Assembly (NCBI RefSeq): GCF_001039355.2
Contig: NW_019773559.1
Location: 357,980-395,148, forward strand
Direction of reading: 5' to 3'
Length of the DNA: 37,169 nt
Source: Lingula anatina
Taxonomy: Eukaryota; Brachiopoda; Lingulata; Lingulida; Lingulidae
Below are positions 27,001 to 35,947 of the stretch, piece after piece (the first letter of the stretch is position 1; each line of letters opens with the position of its first letter). The position numbers and the translations under genes are program-made. Under the pieces are notes generated by a model, which was given only the letters and a program-made list of their open reading frames with translations, did no database searches and had not been told where the DNA came from.

Positions 27001-28288
27001 ACAGTGAAATGTTTCCATTAACTTTTAAATACATAATGCAGCAGTGACAAGAATGATCTACATGCGGTACAAAACGCGTGTAGGCCCTAATAAATGAAGT
27101 CTGAGCTCACTATTATGAAAGGGGACACCTTCGAACGGCACCTGACAAAGCTGATAGACAAGAACGGCAATTTAAAATCTTCAGCGAGAGATCGTTCGCA
27201 ATCCGAAAGAGACGAGAAGGCAACTTTCTTATTTGTTCAAAGGGCTTCGTTAGTCGAAGATTGGGAGCAAGAGATAGTTACCGACCGCAGCGAGTAGAGA
27301 AGCCGCTTCTCGTATCTTCAGCGGGAGATCGATCGCGATCCCAGCTAAACGAGAAAACAATTTTCATATTCGTTCAAAAGACTTCGTTCGCAGAATATCG
27401 TCAGCCGGTTCTCGTTTGCGATCCGAGCGAGAGGAGAAGGCAATTTTCTTATTCATTCAAGGGCGTTCTTTCGCGAAAGAGCGTCAGCGGGAGATCGTTA
27501 TCAACTATTTTTAACCCTCCCTTCACAATGAAATTAATTATTTTTAATTTTTTTTTCACTTAATTTTTACCCCTAAACAGCCAGTTAGTTAACTAACTTT
27601 TAAATATCTTATCCAGTTAAGCACTGGACAGTTAACTAACCGGCTGTTTAAACACTGTTTATGAAACACATTTTTAACCATCTTTTTGTTAAGGGGTGTG
27701 AGGAGAATTTATCTACTGGTTAAACTTATACACTGGTTAGTGCTAAACGTCCTTTATGAAACTGGGCCCAGGGTGAAAATTTGAAGGAAATTACAATCCT
27801 GGAAAAAGCGTTGGTTCTGGGTGAAATAATATACTGGAACTTAATAATATTATGGGAATATTTTAAACTTTAAGTGATGAATTTATTACTGGTGAAAACT
27901 AAGCTATTATTTTGGCGCATAAAATTTAAACTGCCCTTCATTTGTTGCGTAAGTCTACAATTAGCTGTACATGGGAATTTTGAAAATCTGTGCGTGGAAT
28001 TTTAAAAGGTCTGGTTACGCCCCTGTTTGACACCGCTCTAAGAGCAAGAATTGTTACAGAAAACTATAAATACCTAATTAGGCTTTTTTCTGTTTGGAAG
28101 AAATTCATCAGCGTCTTATTTTCTTCAAGTTCATTTTGGTCATAAATATCCTTATTAGTCAATCCAGGTTTTTTGCTTCTTGTCAGGCTTGTGCGAAAAA
28201 AGCGAGTGTATGCGATGACACAGGCAATAAATATGATGAATTTAACAATGACCTTGCCACCAAAACAACGCAAATGTAATGTCCACAT
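17889..28288 (-). CDS. Glucoside xylosyltransferase copy A (GXYLT-like), locus interrupted
   Basis: Type II Golgi/ER glycosyltransferase. GXYLT enzymes add xylose from UDP-xylose to O-glucose on Notch EGF repeats. Exons on the - strand: 28288-28074, 26450-26279, 22276-22136, 21745-21556, 20340-20211 (incomplete), then exons 6 and 7, present twice: 20118-19946 with 19570-19421, and 18586-18414 with 18038-17889. Residues about 13-27 (VIVKFIIFIACVIAY) are the signal anchor. [15 protein letters not shown] begins the catalytic domain, YVDTD (DTD 189-191) is the metal/nucleotide-sugar site, and WNYRPD and LHGN..MYHNDKQP follow. The residue matching Gly in copy B's GDQD is Asp here (DDQD). Exon 5 lacks its last 20 bases and donor; reading on meets a stop within 13 codons. 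As assembled it cannot give a full product. It may be intact in the real genome. Confidence 0.85.
18679..19262. other. Unique spacer before the gap, probable GXYLT-A intron 5
   Basis: Non-repeated sequence directly upstream of copy-1 exon 6 and ending at the NN gap. If copy 1 is the correct arrangement this is intron 5 of GXYLT copy A. No exon 5 is found in it. Confidence 0.5.
19263..19264. other. Assembly gap (NN)
   Basis: Two undetermined bases. The sequence to the right starts exactly at the second copy of the 946-bp block, so the gap coincides with the duplication boundary. Confidence 1.
19265..20210. repeat. 946-bp direct duplicate, copy 2 (GXYLT-A exons 6 and 7)
   Basis: Second copy of 17733-18678. 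It starts at the NN gap and stops abruptly inside GXYLT-A exon 5: the exon frame up to ...DLINI ends at 20211, and the next base on the gene strand belongs to intron-like sequence of the block. Exon 6 is 20118-19946 and exon 7 is 19570-19421. Confidence 0.95.
20567..20989 (+). other. Orphan open frame of about 140 codons in GXYLT-A intron 4 (doubtful)
   Basis: A 423-base + strand open frame, antisense to the GXYLT-A intron. It does not begin with ATG at its listed start. The composition is rich in I, F, L, K and V, as expected for AT-rich DNA. It shows no motif or family resemblance I recognise, no signal peptide and no splice context. I regard it as most likely non-coding. Confidence 0.15.
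22813..22992 (-). other. Possible small secreted-peptide exon, 59 residues (speculative)
   Basis: An ATG-started frame in GXYLT-A intron 2. It has a basic start (MKISIK), a short hydrophobic stretch (SLACVIIFI), polar residues, then PQRKRSCRRLC with a dibasic site and two cysteines, ending LTEADQM. The stop codon TAA overlaps a possible GT donor (caaat|gtaact), so it could also be a first exon. The region is more GC-rich than its surroundings. A second overlapping frame is also open here, which lowers confidence that this one is real. Confidence 0.2.
23333..23488 (+). mobile_element. LINE reverse-transcriptase C-terminal remnant
   Basis: An open segment of 51 codons ending in TAG reads CGAPLQTVNHIVEICQL, a short gap, then GLDSLNSLDERAKDWLEN. 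This is the pattern at the very end of many non-LTR retrotransposon ORF2 proteins: CGxPxQTxxHIVxxC, then a xSLDxRAxxWL-like finish. Nothing of the polymerase core is readable upstream, so it is a 5'-truncated or decayed insertion. A GT microsatellite starts about 37 bases after the stop, as is common at the 3' ends of RTE/jockey-type LINEs. It lies in GXYLT-A intron 2, opposite to the gene. Confidence 0.6.
23525..23550. repeat. (GT)n microsatellite
   Basis: Uninterrupted GT run downstream of the LINE remnant. Confidence 0.9.
23966..24006. repeat. (TTA)n microsatellite
   Basis: About 13 TTA units, preceded at 23901-23930 by an impure TTATCA relative. Confidence 0.9.
24233..25413. mobile_element. 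Possible Harbinger-like non-autonomous element in GXYLT-A intron 2
   Basis: A 1181-bp segment flanked by TAA on both sides (24230-24232 and 25414-25416). The left end contains GGTGCACACTGCAC; the right end in reverse complement begins CGGTCACACTGTAC, an imperfect inverted terminus. Subterminal regions are crowded with GGTTGC/GCAACC words in both orientations (for example near 24260, 24555, 25215, 25355), typical of transposase-binding arrays. The centre is AT-rich and non-coding. A 3-bp TAA duplication fits PIF/Harbinger, but the weak ends leave this unproven. Confidence 0.45.
25620..25930. repeat. GC-richer insertion of unknown type
   Basis: A block of clearly higher GC than its flanks in GXYLT-A intron 2. 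It contains short internal complements (aatgtctgtc near 25748 against gacagacatt near 25818) and a GGTAAAGATAACTACC hairpin. It has no open frame and no recognisable tRNA-like promoter. Probably part of a repeat family, but I cannot name it. Confidence 0.3.
26654..28025. mobile_element. hAT-like non-autonomous transposon in GXYLT-A intron 1
   Basis: A 1372-bp element with perfect 15-bp terminal inverted repeats CAGGGGCGTAACCAG (26654-26668 and 28011-28025), flanked by the exact 5-bp direct repeat TTTGA (26649-26653, 28026-28030). It fills most of the 1623-bp intron and ends 48 bases from the exon 1 donor. The interior holds tandem repeats (27184-27493) and a fragment ending in GAAACTGGGCCCAG (27758-27771) that resembles the terminus of the MITE at 35660. 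Open frames inside are short and only reflect the tandem repeats. The CAGGGGCG terminus is typical of hAT elements. Confidence 0.8.
27184..27493. repeat. Tandem repeat of about 82 bp inside the hAT-like element
   Basis: Three divergent units begin near 27184, 27321 and 27404, with a partial fourth at 27486. Each starts gcSRG.GATCG or close to it, then a CGATCC/AATCCGA word, GAGAAGGCAA.TTTCTTATT and TTCAAA.GRCTTCGTT. Unit spacing is 137, 83 and 82 bases, the first being enlarged. Open frames run through two units. Confidence 0.7.
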
Positions 28289-28399
28289 AGTACCACAGTT
28301 GTTGTTCGAACAAAACTCGTCCTTCACAGACTGATGGATGAACAAGTTCTTTTGGAAGCCGACAAGTGCCACGTTAAATATATTATGAGATACTGTGTC

Positions 28400-28560
28400 C
28401 ACTATCCCACAGTCCCGCCGGATAGTCCCCTTACTCTGCGGGTCGCTGCGGGTTGTTCATACGGCCTGGCGCGGTAACCATGGAAATAACATTGTCATCC
28501 ATGCGCTGTTTGGTTTCTCTTAAGAATAGTGCCATGCCCTGCCCCGTCGGGTGATTATCG
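28400..28560 (-). promoter_or_regulatory. Likely promoter of GXYLT copy A
   Basis: GC-rich, CpG-containing stretch starting about 110 bases upstream of the copy-A ATG (gtcccgccggatagtcc, gcggtaaccatggaaat). It contains no TATA box. The assignment rests on position and composition. Confidence 0.35.
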
Positions 28561-28663
28561 TGACTTACTTTCTGCTAACAAAATAGCCTAACCCTAGCTC
28601 GCTGATTAAAGACTTTAAAAAGAATCCGTGCTCTAAAGTAGTCACTCACTCTTTAGATCAGTG

Positions 28664-28946
28664 CAGTGGATGATTTAGAGAGGGTGCCATGGGGGTCATG
28701 ACCTCCCTTCGATTTTTGAAAAAAGTCACACCAATGGTGAATTTAGAATTTTGACTAGCTGAATCACAGTTCTTAACTGTATCAAATGACACCGCTCGCC
28801 CTCTAAAATACCATTTTTTTCGAGGCCCTTCAGCGGGCCCTGAACCCCACACCAAAGGGGGGGGGGGGGTTAAGGTCTGCTTCTCATGCGCGGCCTGTCA
28901 TTCTTAAAAAACGGACCCCCTTCAAATAATCCTGGATCCGCCCCTG
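28664..28946. mobile_element. Short hAT-like element upstream of GXYLT copy A
   Basis: A 283-bp element flanked by the exact 5-bp direct repeat CAGTG (28659-28663 and 28947-28951). The right end in reverse complement is CAGGGGCGGATCCAGG, a common hAT-type terminus. The left end, CAGTGGATGATTTAGAG, is a decayed match. A run of G (28857-28869) lies inside. No coding capacity. Confidence 0.65.
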
Positions 28947-29054
28947 CAGTGTTGCCTTCAAAAATTGTGTTTATGCTCTCAAACTCCTCCATAGTCGCAA
29001 CAGAGTGGTTCAGATGTACTTGTGCTTTAAATGAAATCTTTCATTATGGTTTTT

Positions 29055-29447
29055 CTGGTGTGGTTTGTTTGTTTGTCTGTCTGTTTGTCATCAACATAAC
29101 TCAAAAAGTTATGGATGAATTTCGATGAAATTTTCAGGGTAGGTCAGAAATGGGTTAACTTAGATGTGTTTAGTTTTTGGTGGTGATCTGGATCAACAAT
29201 GAATCAATAATCAATAATCAAAAATAAAAAAACTAAGTTATGGACCGATTTTGATGAAATTTTCAGGAACCGTCAGAAGTGGGCCAAGAAATAGATGATT
29301 AGTTTTTGGTGGTGATCTGGATCAATAATCAATCAAAAATCAATAATAAAAAACTAAATCAGTATAGAATGGAAATTTAGGGGTGAAACGTCATTGGGTG
29401 AAGACTTTGCTGCCTTGGCGGAGGTCTGGTCGGAGTGCTTTTCTGGT

Positions 29448-29478
<31 letters not shown>

Positions 29479-29480
29479 TT
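29055..29480 (+). repeat. Dispersed repeat with two internal sub-repeats
   Basis: Starts with a GTTTGTTTGTCTG-type run. Two related units follow, each with AAGTTATGGAYSRATTTYGATG, AAATTTTCAGG and TTTTTGGTGGTGATCTGGATC (near 29104-29196 and 29237-29325). It ends in GCCTTGGCGGAGGTCTG..GGAGTGCTTTTCT and a TTTA microsatellite (29447-29480). This word set recurs in interspersed repeats of several marine invertebrates. I take it as a decayed SINE- or LINE-derived copy; the family is uncertain. Confidence 0.55.
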
Positions 29481-29557
29481 TTGGGGGGGGGATTTATTTC
29501 GTTCGGCTTTTTGATCAAATTTTGTTTCCTATATGCTAAGGAAAGACTGAGTGGAGC

Positions 29558-29558
<1 letters not shown>

Positions 29559-29622
<64 letters not shown>
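29559..29622. repeat. Homopolymer run of 64 T
   Basis: Uninterrupted T tract, either the poly(A) tail of a - strand retrocopy or an expanded homopolymer. Exact length is unreliable in any assembly. Confidence 0.9.
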
Positions 29623-29623
<1 letters not shown>

Positions 29624-29674
29624 TGCCGATAAATTTTTAATCTGGAACTCTCCGCGACTGACAGGTAGGTCACA

Positions 29675-29935
29675 GGTCAGTCATTCCACTGTGACCACAT
29701 TATAACTTTCACCCACATGGTCACATTATAATTTTTAGTAGGTCTGGCATTCTCATATGGTCACATTAATTTTCACATTTGGTGATATTCATTCCCCCTA
29801 TGGTCATATTGATTTTCTGATCTGGTTATGATTATTCCATATGGTCACGCTGATTTTCCCATTCGTCGCTGTCAATCACATATAGACACGTCCATTTTCT
29901 CATTTGGTCGCAGTCAGTCATTGTCTCATTGAGTC
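29675..29935. repeat. Degenerate minisatellite, period about 41 bp
   Basis: Units of the form CATATGGTCACATTGATTTT followed by CTCATTTGGTCGC.GTCATTC. The ATGGTCA (or ATAGACA) word recurs at 29717, 29757, 29800, 29841 and 29882, spaced 40, 43, 41 and 41 bases. Units have diverged strongly. Confidence 0.7.
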
Positions 29936-30148
29936 ACACTACACATGATTGTATGTTATTATTTTTGGTCAACTGTAGACTCTGTTCACCTTGTCTTAGT
30001 TTCGACTCGTCTGTGTCCCGTGTATAGTTTTGACTTTTAAGCGAAGTTTAACATTCCCAGGCAAGGTTTTTTCGACTTCCCGTAGATGAAACCCATTAAA
30101 GTATATACAATATAAATAATCATTATTGGTACGTGTTTTATATCAATT

Positions 30149-30154
30149 TTTATT
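30149..30154 (-). terminator. Probable poly(A) signal of GXYLT copy B
   Basis: AATAAA on the - strand about 200 bases after the copy-B stop codon. Confidence 0.5.
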
Positions 30155-30355
30155 AAACTTTCATTTGAATACAGTGAGAGATAAAAATATATGCTACGAC
30201 ATTAAAATACATTGCTTGTAACTGACGTTACAAGAACAATTTTTTCATCCTCAATATTCCTTACATGGACAAGATTTTTCCGTGAAATGCCATCCTGCTA
30301 CCAGGTAACCTCCTGCAAATACAACTAAAAAGTGCAGTATTTTTTCTCCAATTAT

Positions 30356-33300
30356 CTATGAATAAGTTAACTTCGTTCTCTCTTCAAACACTGTTATTTG
30401 CTTTTCTATCTGTTTGACATTTCCACATTTACTATTGGGTCCTTTGTCAATATTCTCCCTCATTTGCTGTAAAAGTCTGGTCCTGGGATCATCTCCAATA
30501 TTATACTGAAATAAACAGATGGAAAATAATCTGATACGTGTTGGTAATTCATTAGGTTAAATATAAAGGGCAGAGTGTAGAAGTGTACAGTAGAATAACT
30601 GAAACGTCAATAACATCACTCTGGTATGAAGTGAACATTCTACAACATTACATGGATTCTGTTTTAACATTATGTTTAGATGTATGTCATATAGCTTGTA
30701 AACTTCCCATTTCTCAGAAACAAAAATTATTTGATATTACCTGCATAGGTGCAATGCATTTCCTTGTATCAGTATGTACAAAGCATACCAGCATTCAGTC
30801 AAGATAAATTGTGTGTGATTTACATTGTAATAATAAACATATACCTGCCTAAAGGCTTCATACACTGCTTTAAACACTGGCTGTTTGTCATTGTGATACA
30901 CTCCACTGTTACCATGGACCACAGAAATTCCCTCTCTTTCACCAACTTTGCAAACACTCATGAACCTGCAGTGATCTGGTCTATAATTCCAATCACATGT
31001 TAACTCAAATAGTTTATCTGCAAAGTTAAAAAAGTGCTTAAATTAAAATTCAGACATCTTTAAAAATCAAGATGCTTATTTTGTAACCCTGCAATGTATT
31101 CAATAATTGCTTCATTAATTTGCTTTTATTTCTCTAGATTTATGTTACTTTTATCATAATTCTTCAAGAAACAATTATCATCTTCAGTAAAATGTGTAGA
31201 CTGTATAAATATTGGCGACAGAAGAATCTCTAAATAAAAGTACATGTATTATACACAAATGTGCATGTATTTAAGTCTCTCTTAACATTTATCTAGTATA
31301 CATTTCATTTAGTACCTGGATGAAAATGGAATATAATATTTATGATATCTTGGTCTCCCACAGGAATATTGAGCTTGTACACCTCATAAAATTTTGTGAC
31401 CAGTTCTATCCATGGAAACCTTCTCATTCTAGTCAAGTTCATCAACATCACACCAGAATTCAATCCTGAAACATAGCAACATTTTAACACTGAAGCACTG
31501 AAAAATTCCATCCACAAACACAAATATAAACTGTTGCTACATGCATGTTTATGTTTACCATGTTTGTTTACTAGATAAGGCAACAAAGTGCAACTGTTTA
31601 GACTTCATTTATTAAATAATACAGTTTATACAATACCAGTTGGGACATAGGCTGAGAAAAATGCTTCAAAGCCTACAATATGGTGCATCTAGATAGTCCA
31701 AAGGTCCATGCATTGCTTCAAAGGTTCATTGGTCCAAAAACATCATAACATTTTCATCAGTTAAAAGGTTCCATTGGTTGGAAGGTTCTATAGTGAACGT
31801 TCGGCACAATGAATATAAGGCCTATTGTCATGCACCCCACATCCGTGCAGGTTATTTTCACTGCCTGTGGTATTCATGTACAGGTACATAGACAATTAAT
31901 GACTAATAGAAATGAGAGTCCCTGTGGACTGGAATAATGGAAAAGATGTAACATTTTGCACAGCAACTTTCCCCATTCTAAAAATAAGACCCTACCCAAT
32001 CGTCCATAGTATGTATGCACAGCAACTATCTTGTACCAGCTTGCTTCTCCATCCATGTAGTCAGGTGCAAGGGCTGCTATATGGCTGGAGTTAAACTCTT
32101 TGAAGAAGCTCCAGATGTCATCAAAAGGTCGCATAAACAAAATGTCTGTGTCCACATACAGCAAAGAATCAACATCTTTCATGACATACTGCAAACAATT
32201 AATTTTTTGTGTTCGGCTAAAAATTCCAAATATTTTCAAATGATTATCAAACAGATAGTACCTGTACATGTATTCTGAATAGTGATTGTGGTTATAAAAT
32301 GACAAGAGTTAAAAAATAATTATTATTGAAATTTTAAGTCAAGTTGCTCATTGAATAATAATCCACTATGAGGCCATTCTCTCTGCCTCTCACACGACTC
32401 CTCATGCATTGTCCCTCGACCGGTTGAATTGAGCCGAGATTTAATTACTGTGCCCCTGCAGGGACGATGCAGGGGGAGGCATGAAACAGGCAGAGAGACC
32501 ATTACAGGATTAAGTGGTCTTTCTTTCATGTATCCCGTAGGTCCCCCATATTTAGGTTGTGGACCAGTTAGCACTCGGATCTTCTCCTTCTGAATGGCCC
32601 CATACACTTTCATGCCTAAATGGTCAATACGCAGGGCAGCTCTGAGCTTTTAAAATTAAACAAATTTGCAGTCTTACTGGTAAAAATAACCTCTGAGTGG
32701 CACATGGTTTGAATATCTTCTTCCATTCTTCAACATTGTAATTTTCTGGATATGTGATAGGGTAAAGCTGGTAAGTAAATGTGCCCTGAGAAGCTGCCAT
32801 CCACTTATCCAACTGTAAAGAAAAAACACTTATAAATTTGTGTACCAATAAATTTTGCACCTAAAATCACTTTTATGTAAACTGATGAAGGTGCTGCTTA
32901 TAAGTCTACTGGCCTAGAGGAATGACAAATCTGAATTTGCTCAAATACATTCTGCTGAAAAGGCTGGTCCTGTATGAGTGGTAGAGTACCAACCTCCTAG
33001 CAGGTGTTCTTTGTTTTGGCATTTTTCAACTTTTACATGTAGCTATACTGGACTGAAAAGGCTTGCAAAAAGTATTTATAGTATTACAGCAAAGGGGCAA
33101 GACACGCCCTTTGATAAACCCCTTTATTGCTTATACATGTACCCGTACAGTCTGAATATTTTTACACAGCATGTGGTATATACTTGGTACATGTTTATAC
33201 TGGTACTGGTACTGGCACTTTTTTATTATACTGGTAAACATAGCATTACCTGTTGCTTGAAACCTAGATGAAGATCATATTCTGCAAATATGTGGACCTT

Positions 33301-34347
33301 AATTGCATTTCTGGAGAGAATAAGAGCAGATTTGATCATGACCAGTGTCTCCTCAAGTCTATCCCCACAGGCCACTACTGCAAGGTGCATGTTTGGTACA
33401 TCAGGTACTTGAGGGTTTCTAAATAATTAAAATGATACTTTTTATACACCTTTAATTCACCTTTAATTTTGTTTGAAATTGAAATGCTCTCACGCACCAG
33501 TACGCTTACAAATGCTGACGGTGAAGACTTACAGCTTCAGAAATTGATGATCACAGGAGAAATTTACTTGCTTATCATGGCATAAAAGTGTTTATATGTT
33601 CATGATTGTGTGTTACTGTCTGCTTAAGATGGTTTTAGAGACAGACACCATGCATGGGAATATTGTTAAGGTCTGGTTTTAAAGCAAAACTATGATAATT
33701 ACTGTTTGTGTTGCAGGATATTGTTGATTTATACTCATTACCACTCAAATTGGCTTGTTGAAACCTACTAAATAGAAAAATTGAACACAAAACTAGGATG
33801 CTCACCAAGAAAGCCAAAAGAACTGGTTTGCAAAGTTATAACATGTGTCAAATACTTGTAAAGGCATTTAGTCACATTTGGAATAATGTTATAGAAGTAT
33901 GATATGATGAATGAACAGTAGGTGCCAGTCAGTCACCCATTGTCTTTCTGGCTGTTTGAAAGTAATCAAATTTCCAAAACTCCAAAAATGCTATGAAATA
34001 CAAGCATGCATGTGTAGGATTATCTTGGTATGTGCATCTCCATAGTCTGAAATTAAGGTTCACTAGTATGAAAAATCATAACATTTTCATTAGTTTTTAA
34101 CATGCATGATGCATGAACGTTCAGACCAATGAACATTCAGACTATTGTCATGCACCCATATTCAAAACACCGAGGCTCGAAATGACATGAAAATAAATTA
34201 TTATTGCACCTGCTAAAAGTTGCATCATTTGGAATTTTTAAGGGACTTGAAATGTTTTCTGCCTTTAATCATTATGAGTCTGAAACTGGGTCCTACTAAT
34301 TACCAGTTTCAAGGTATTTACTGAGTTTTGAATTACTGGAATAAACC

Positions 34348-34409
<62 letters not shown>

Positions 34410-35100
34410 TACAAGTGCAGGTTAAAAAGTCATGAAGCAATTTGACATGAATTTAAATGAATAAAACATTTTTGGCAGCAAACAAGGTAAAAAGATCCAA
34501 AGTTAGGTGACATCGGGTTGTCTGTGAAGGATCATGTTATCTAGCTTCTAGTATTTTGGATTCCAAAGAACCAATTAAGCAGTAAATTAATTCAAAAGTG
34601 GTAAACTAAGTGAAATAAGCTTGAAGAAGTGATATTGATGTTTTCAATATTTCAAAATTCAAGACTTGATTTCAGTTGTTTAAATATCTCGATTCCAGTT
34701 ATCTTATGACTGCTTGAACCCCATCGGAGTTTGCCAATCATAACTTGGTCAAATTAAGGAAAAGAACATCCCTGGGAAAGCTAATTACATAAACAGAAAA
34801 AATAGGAAAAGCTAATATAGAAATGTAACACTAATACTTTTTATATGTTTAGTGAGAATTGACATGTTAAAGAAAGCAAGCATACCCAGCATTATCTTCT
34901 TCTTGGGCAAACTCTTGCATCAGATCCGTTTCGTCTAGTGTAACATCTTCTTTGCCTGTCTGGATATCAGTCACTCCTTCCTCACTTTCTTTTAACTGAT
35001 GGTGGATATATACATAAAATACGACAAAAGATAAGGCCAGTGTAAGAGTGCTCATTTTAAAAATCATTTTTAACCAGTATAACTTGAATCTGTACACCAT
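30356..35100 (-). CDS. Glucoside xylosyltransferase copy B (GXYLT-like), complete
   Basis: UDP-xylose: O-glucoside xylosyltransferase of the GT8 type, expected in the secretory pathway extending O-glucose on Notch EGF repeats. Seven exons on the - strand join in phase: 35100-34886, 33418-33250, 32812-32678, 32188-31996, 31465-31316, 31017-30845 and 30505-30356, giving 394 residues (human GXYLT1 440). Residues 17-32 ([16 protein letters not shown]) are the signal anchor, followed by an acidic stem. Catalytic marks are [43 protein letters not shown] (DTD 186-188), [33 protein letters not shown] and [15 protein letters not shown] chose Met at 35100: it has A at -3 and G at +4, and it makes exon 1 exactly as long (215 coding bases) as in copy A. 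Met at 35130 is an in-frame alternative. Confidence 0.93.
31690..31840. repeat. Dispersed repeat, copy in GXYLT-B intron 4
   Basis: Shares ordered blocks with 34038-34160: TCATAACATTTTCAT.AGTT, GAACGTTC, CAATGAA and ending ATTGTCATGCACCC. Upstream it has several GGTTCATTGG/TCCAAAGG-like words. Type unknown, non-coding. Confidence 0.6.
32330..32640. repeat. GC-richer insertion in GXYLT-B intron 3
   Basis: A block of distinctly higher GC than the intron around it (gtccctcgaccggttgaatt, gcccctgcagggacgatgc). A - strand open frame of 96 codons spans it, with the segment [21 protein letters not shown] recognise no protein family. It could be a repeat, a decayed exon or an exonised insertion. Confidence 0.3.
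34038..34160. repeat. Dispersed repeat, copy in GXYLT-B intron 1
   Basis: Second copy of the repeat at 31690-31840, in the same orientation, with internal differences. Confidence 0.6.
34350..34407. repeat. (TA)n microsatellite in GXYLT-B intron 1
   Basis: Pure TA run of about 29 units, able to form a cruciform. Confidence 0.95.
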
Positions 35101-35130
35101 TTTTAACCAGTACAACTTAAATTTGTGCAT
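35065..35130 (-). repeat. 33-bp in-frame tandem duplication at the GXYLT-B start
   Basis: Two adjacent 33-base units (35065-35097 and 35098-35130) with five or so differences, each encoding FKLYWLKM preceded by Met-His-Lys or Met-Val-Tyr-Arg. The duplication creates two in-frame start codons (35130 and 35100) in front of the membrane anchor. Confidence 0.8.
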
Positions 35131-35659
35131 TAGGCAATAAGCAAAGTTATAACTGCTGAATATAACCTGCATGTTTCCTGGCCTGCATGCATGCAGAAGC
35201 AAGTGGGAAAGTGGATAAAGCAACTACAAAGCAGCAAAACTGTCAAATTAATGTACAGACAAAAAGCAGAAAATAAAGATGCAAGGGATTCAAGTCACAT
35301 CAATACCACATAATATCAAGACAATCCAATCAGTCTGATTTTTTAAATTAACATTTATATTGATCACTCTGGTAAGTGTGAAGACAATAAGCCTTTCAAT
35401 TTTCCTTGCATTATAATATAATATGTACTTATAAATTTAAAAAAAAAATAGTTATAATAAAAAAAAATTATCAGATCAGGCTAATTTTTCAACTTGACCT
35501 GTATTTTAGTAATATTGATCACTCCTGCAAGTTTGAAGACAATAGGTCAACCATTTTTTCCACTTAATGTGTTATCTTTATTGCTGAGAAAAAAACTTTT
35601 GAAGAAATGGTTTGATCAAGCTGATTTTTGATCTTAGCCTGTATTTTATGACTATTCAT

Positions 35660-35922
35660 CTGGGCCCAGTTTCATCAACACTGGATAGCGATATTATTTA
35701 GATAACACTATCCATTTGACAAAATTGTTATCCTCTAGGCAATTACACTGTGGGTAAAGTAATATATATACTAAACCCTAGATACTTATTTTTGTCTCTG
35801 ATATTGCTCTCCAGTGGTTAAAAAAGGCTGCTATTTTATATTTTCAGAGGATAACAACTGCATCCAAAGGATAATTTTATCCATAGGATAAAATTATCCA
35901 GTGTTGATGAAACTGGGCCCAG
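35660..35922. mobile_element. MITE with perfect 28-bp terminal inverted repeats
   Basis: A 263-bp element. Its ends begin CTGGGCCCAGTTTCATCAAC and continue to ACTGGATA; the two 28-base arms (35660-35687, 35895-35922) are exact reverse complements. There are further subterminal complements (ggataa/ttatcc words). It is non-coding. The target duplication is not obvious because the tip is itself palindromic. Perfect arms suggest recent activity. Confidence 0.85.
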
Positions 35923-35947
35923 TTCTATAAGTTTGACATCAATAAGT

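Larger units (their letters stand above)
28289..30355. other. Intergenic region between GXYLT copies A and B
   Basis: Upstream of copy A and downstream of copy B, both on the - strand. Bases about 28400-28560 are relatively GC-rich and are the likely copy-A promoter. The rest is repeats: a hAT-like element, a dispersed retroelement-like repeat, a 64-base T run and a 41-bp minisatellite. I find no gene. Confidence 0.6.

Noticed and set aside
27094-27563. Overlapping + strand open frames of 67 and 100 codons
   Set aside because: They lie in the tandem repeats of the hAT-like element. Openness comes from the repeat unit, and the peptides are low-complexity RSRSE-like sequence.
28464-28486. RFX X-box-like sequence (ggtaaccatggaaat) upstream of GXYLT-A
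   Set aside because: The second half-site lacks the expected AAC ending, and one partial match gives no real support.
29394-29705. 103-codon frame with a long phenylalanine tract
   Set aside because: It is translation of the TTTA microsatellite and the 64-T run.
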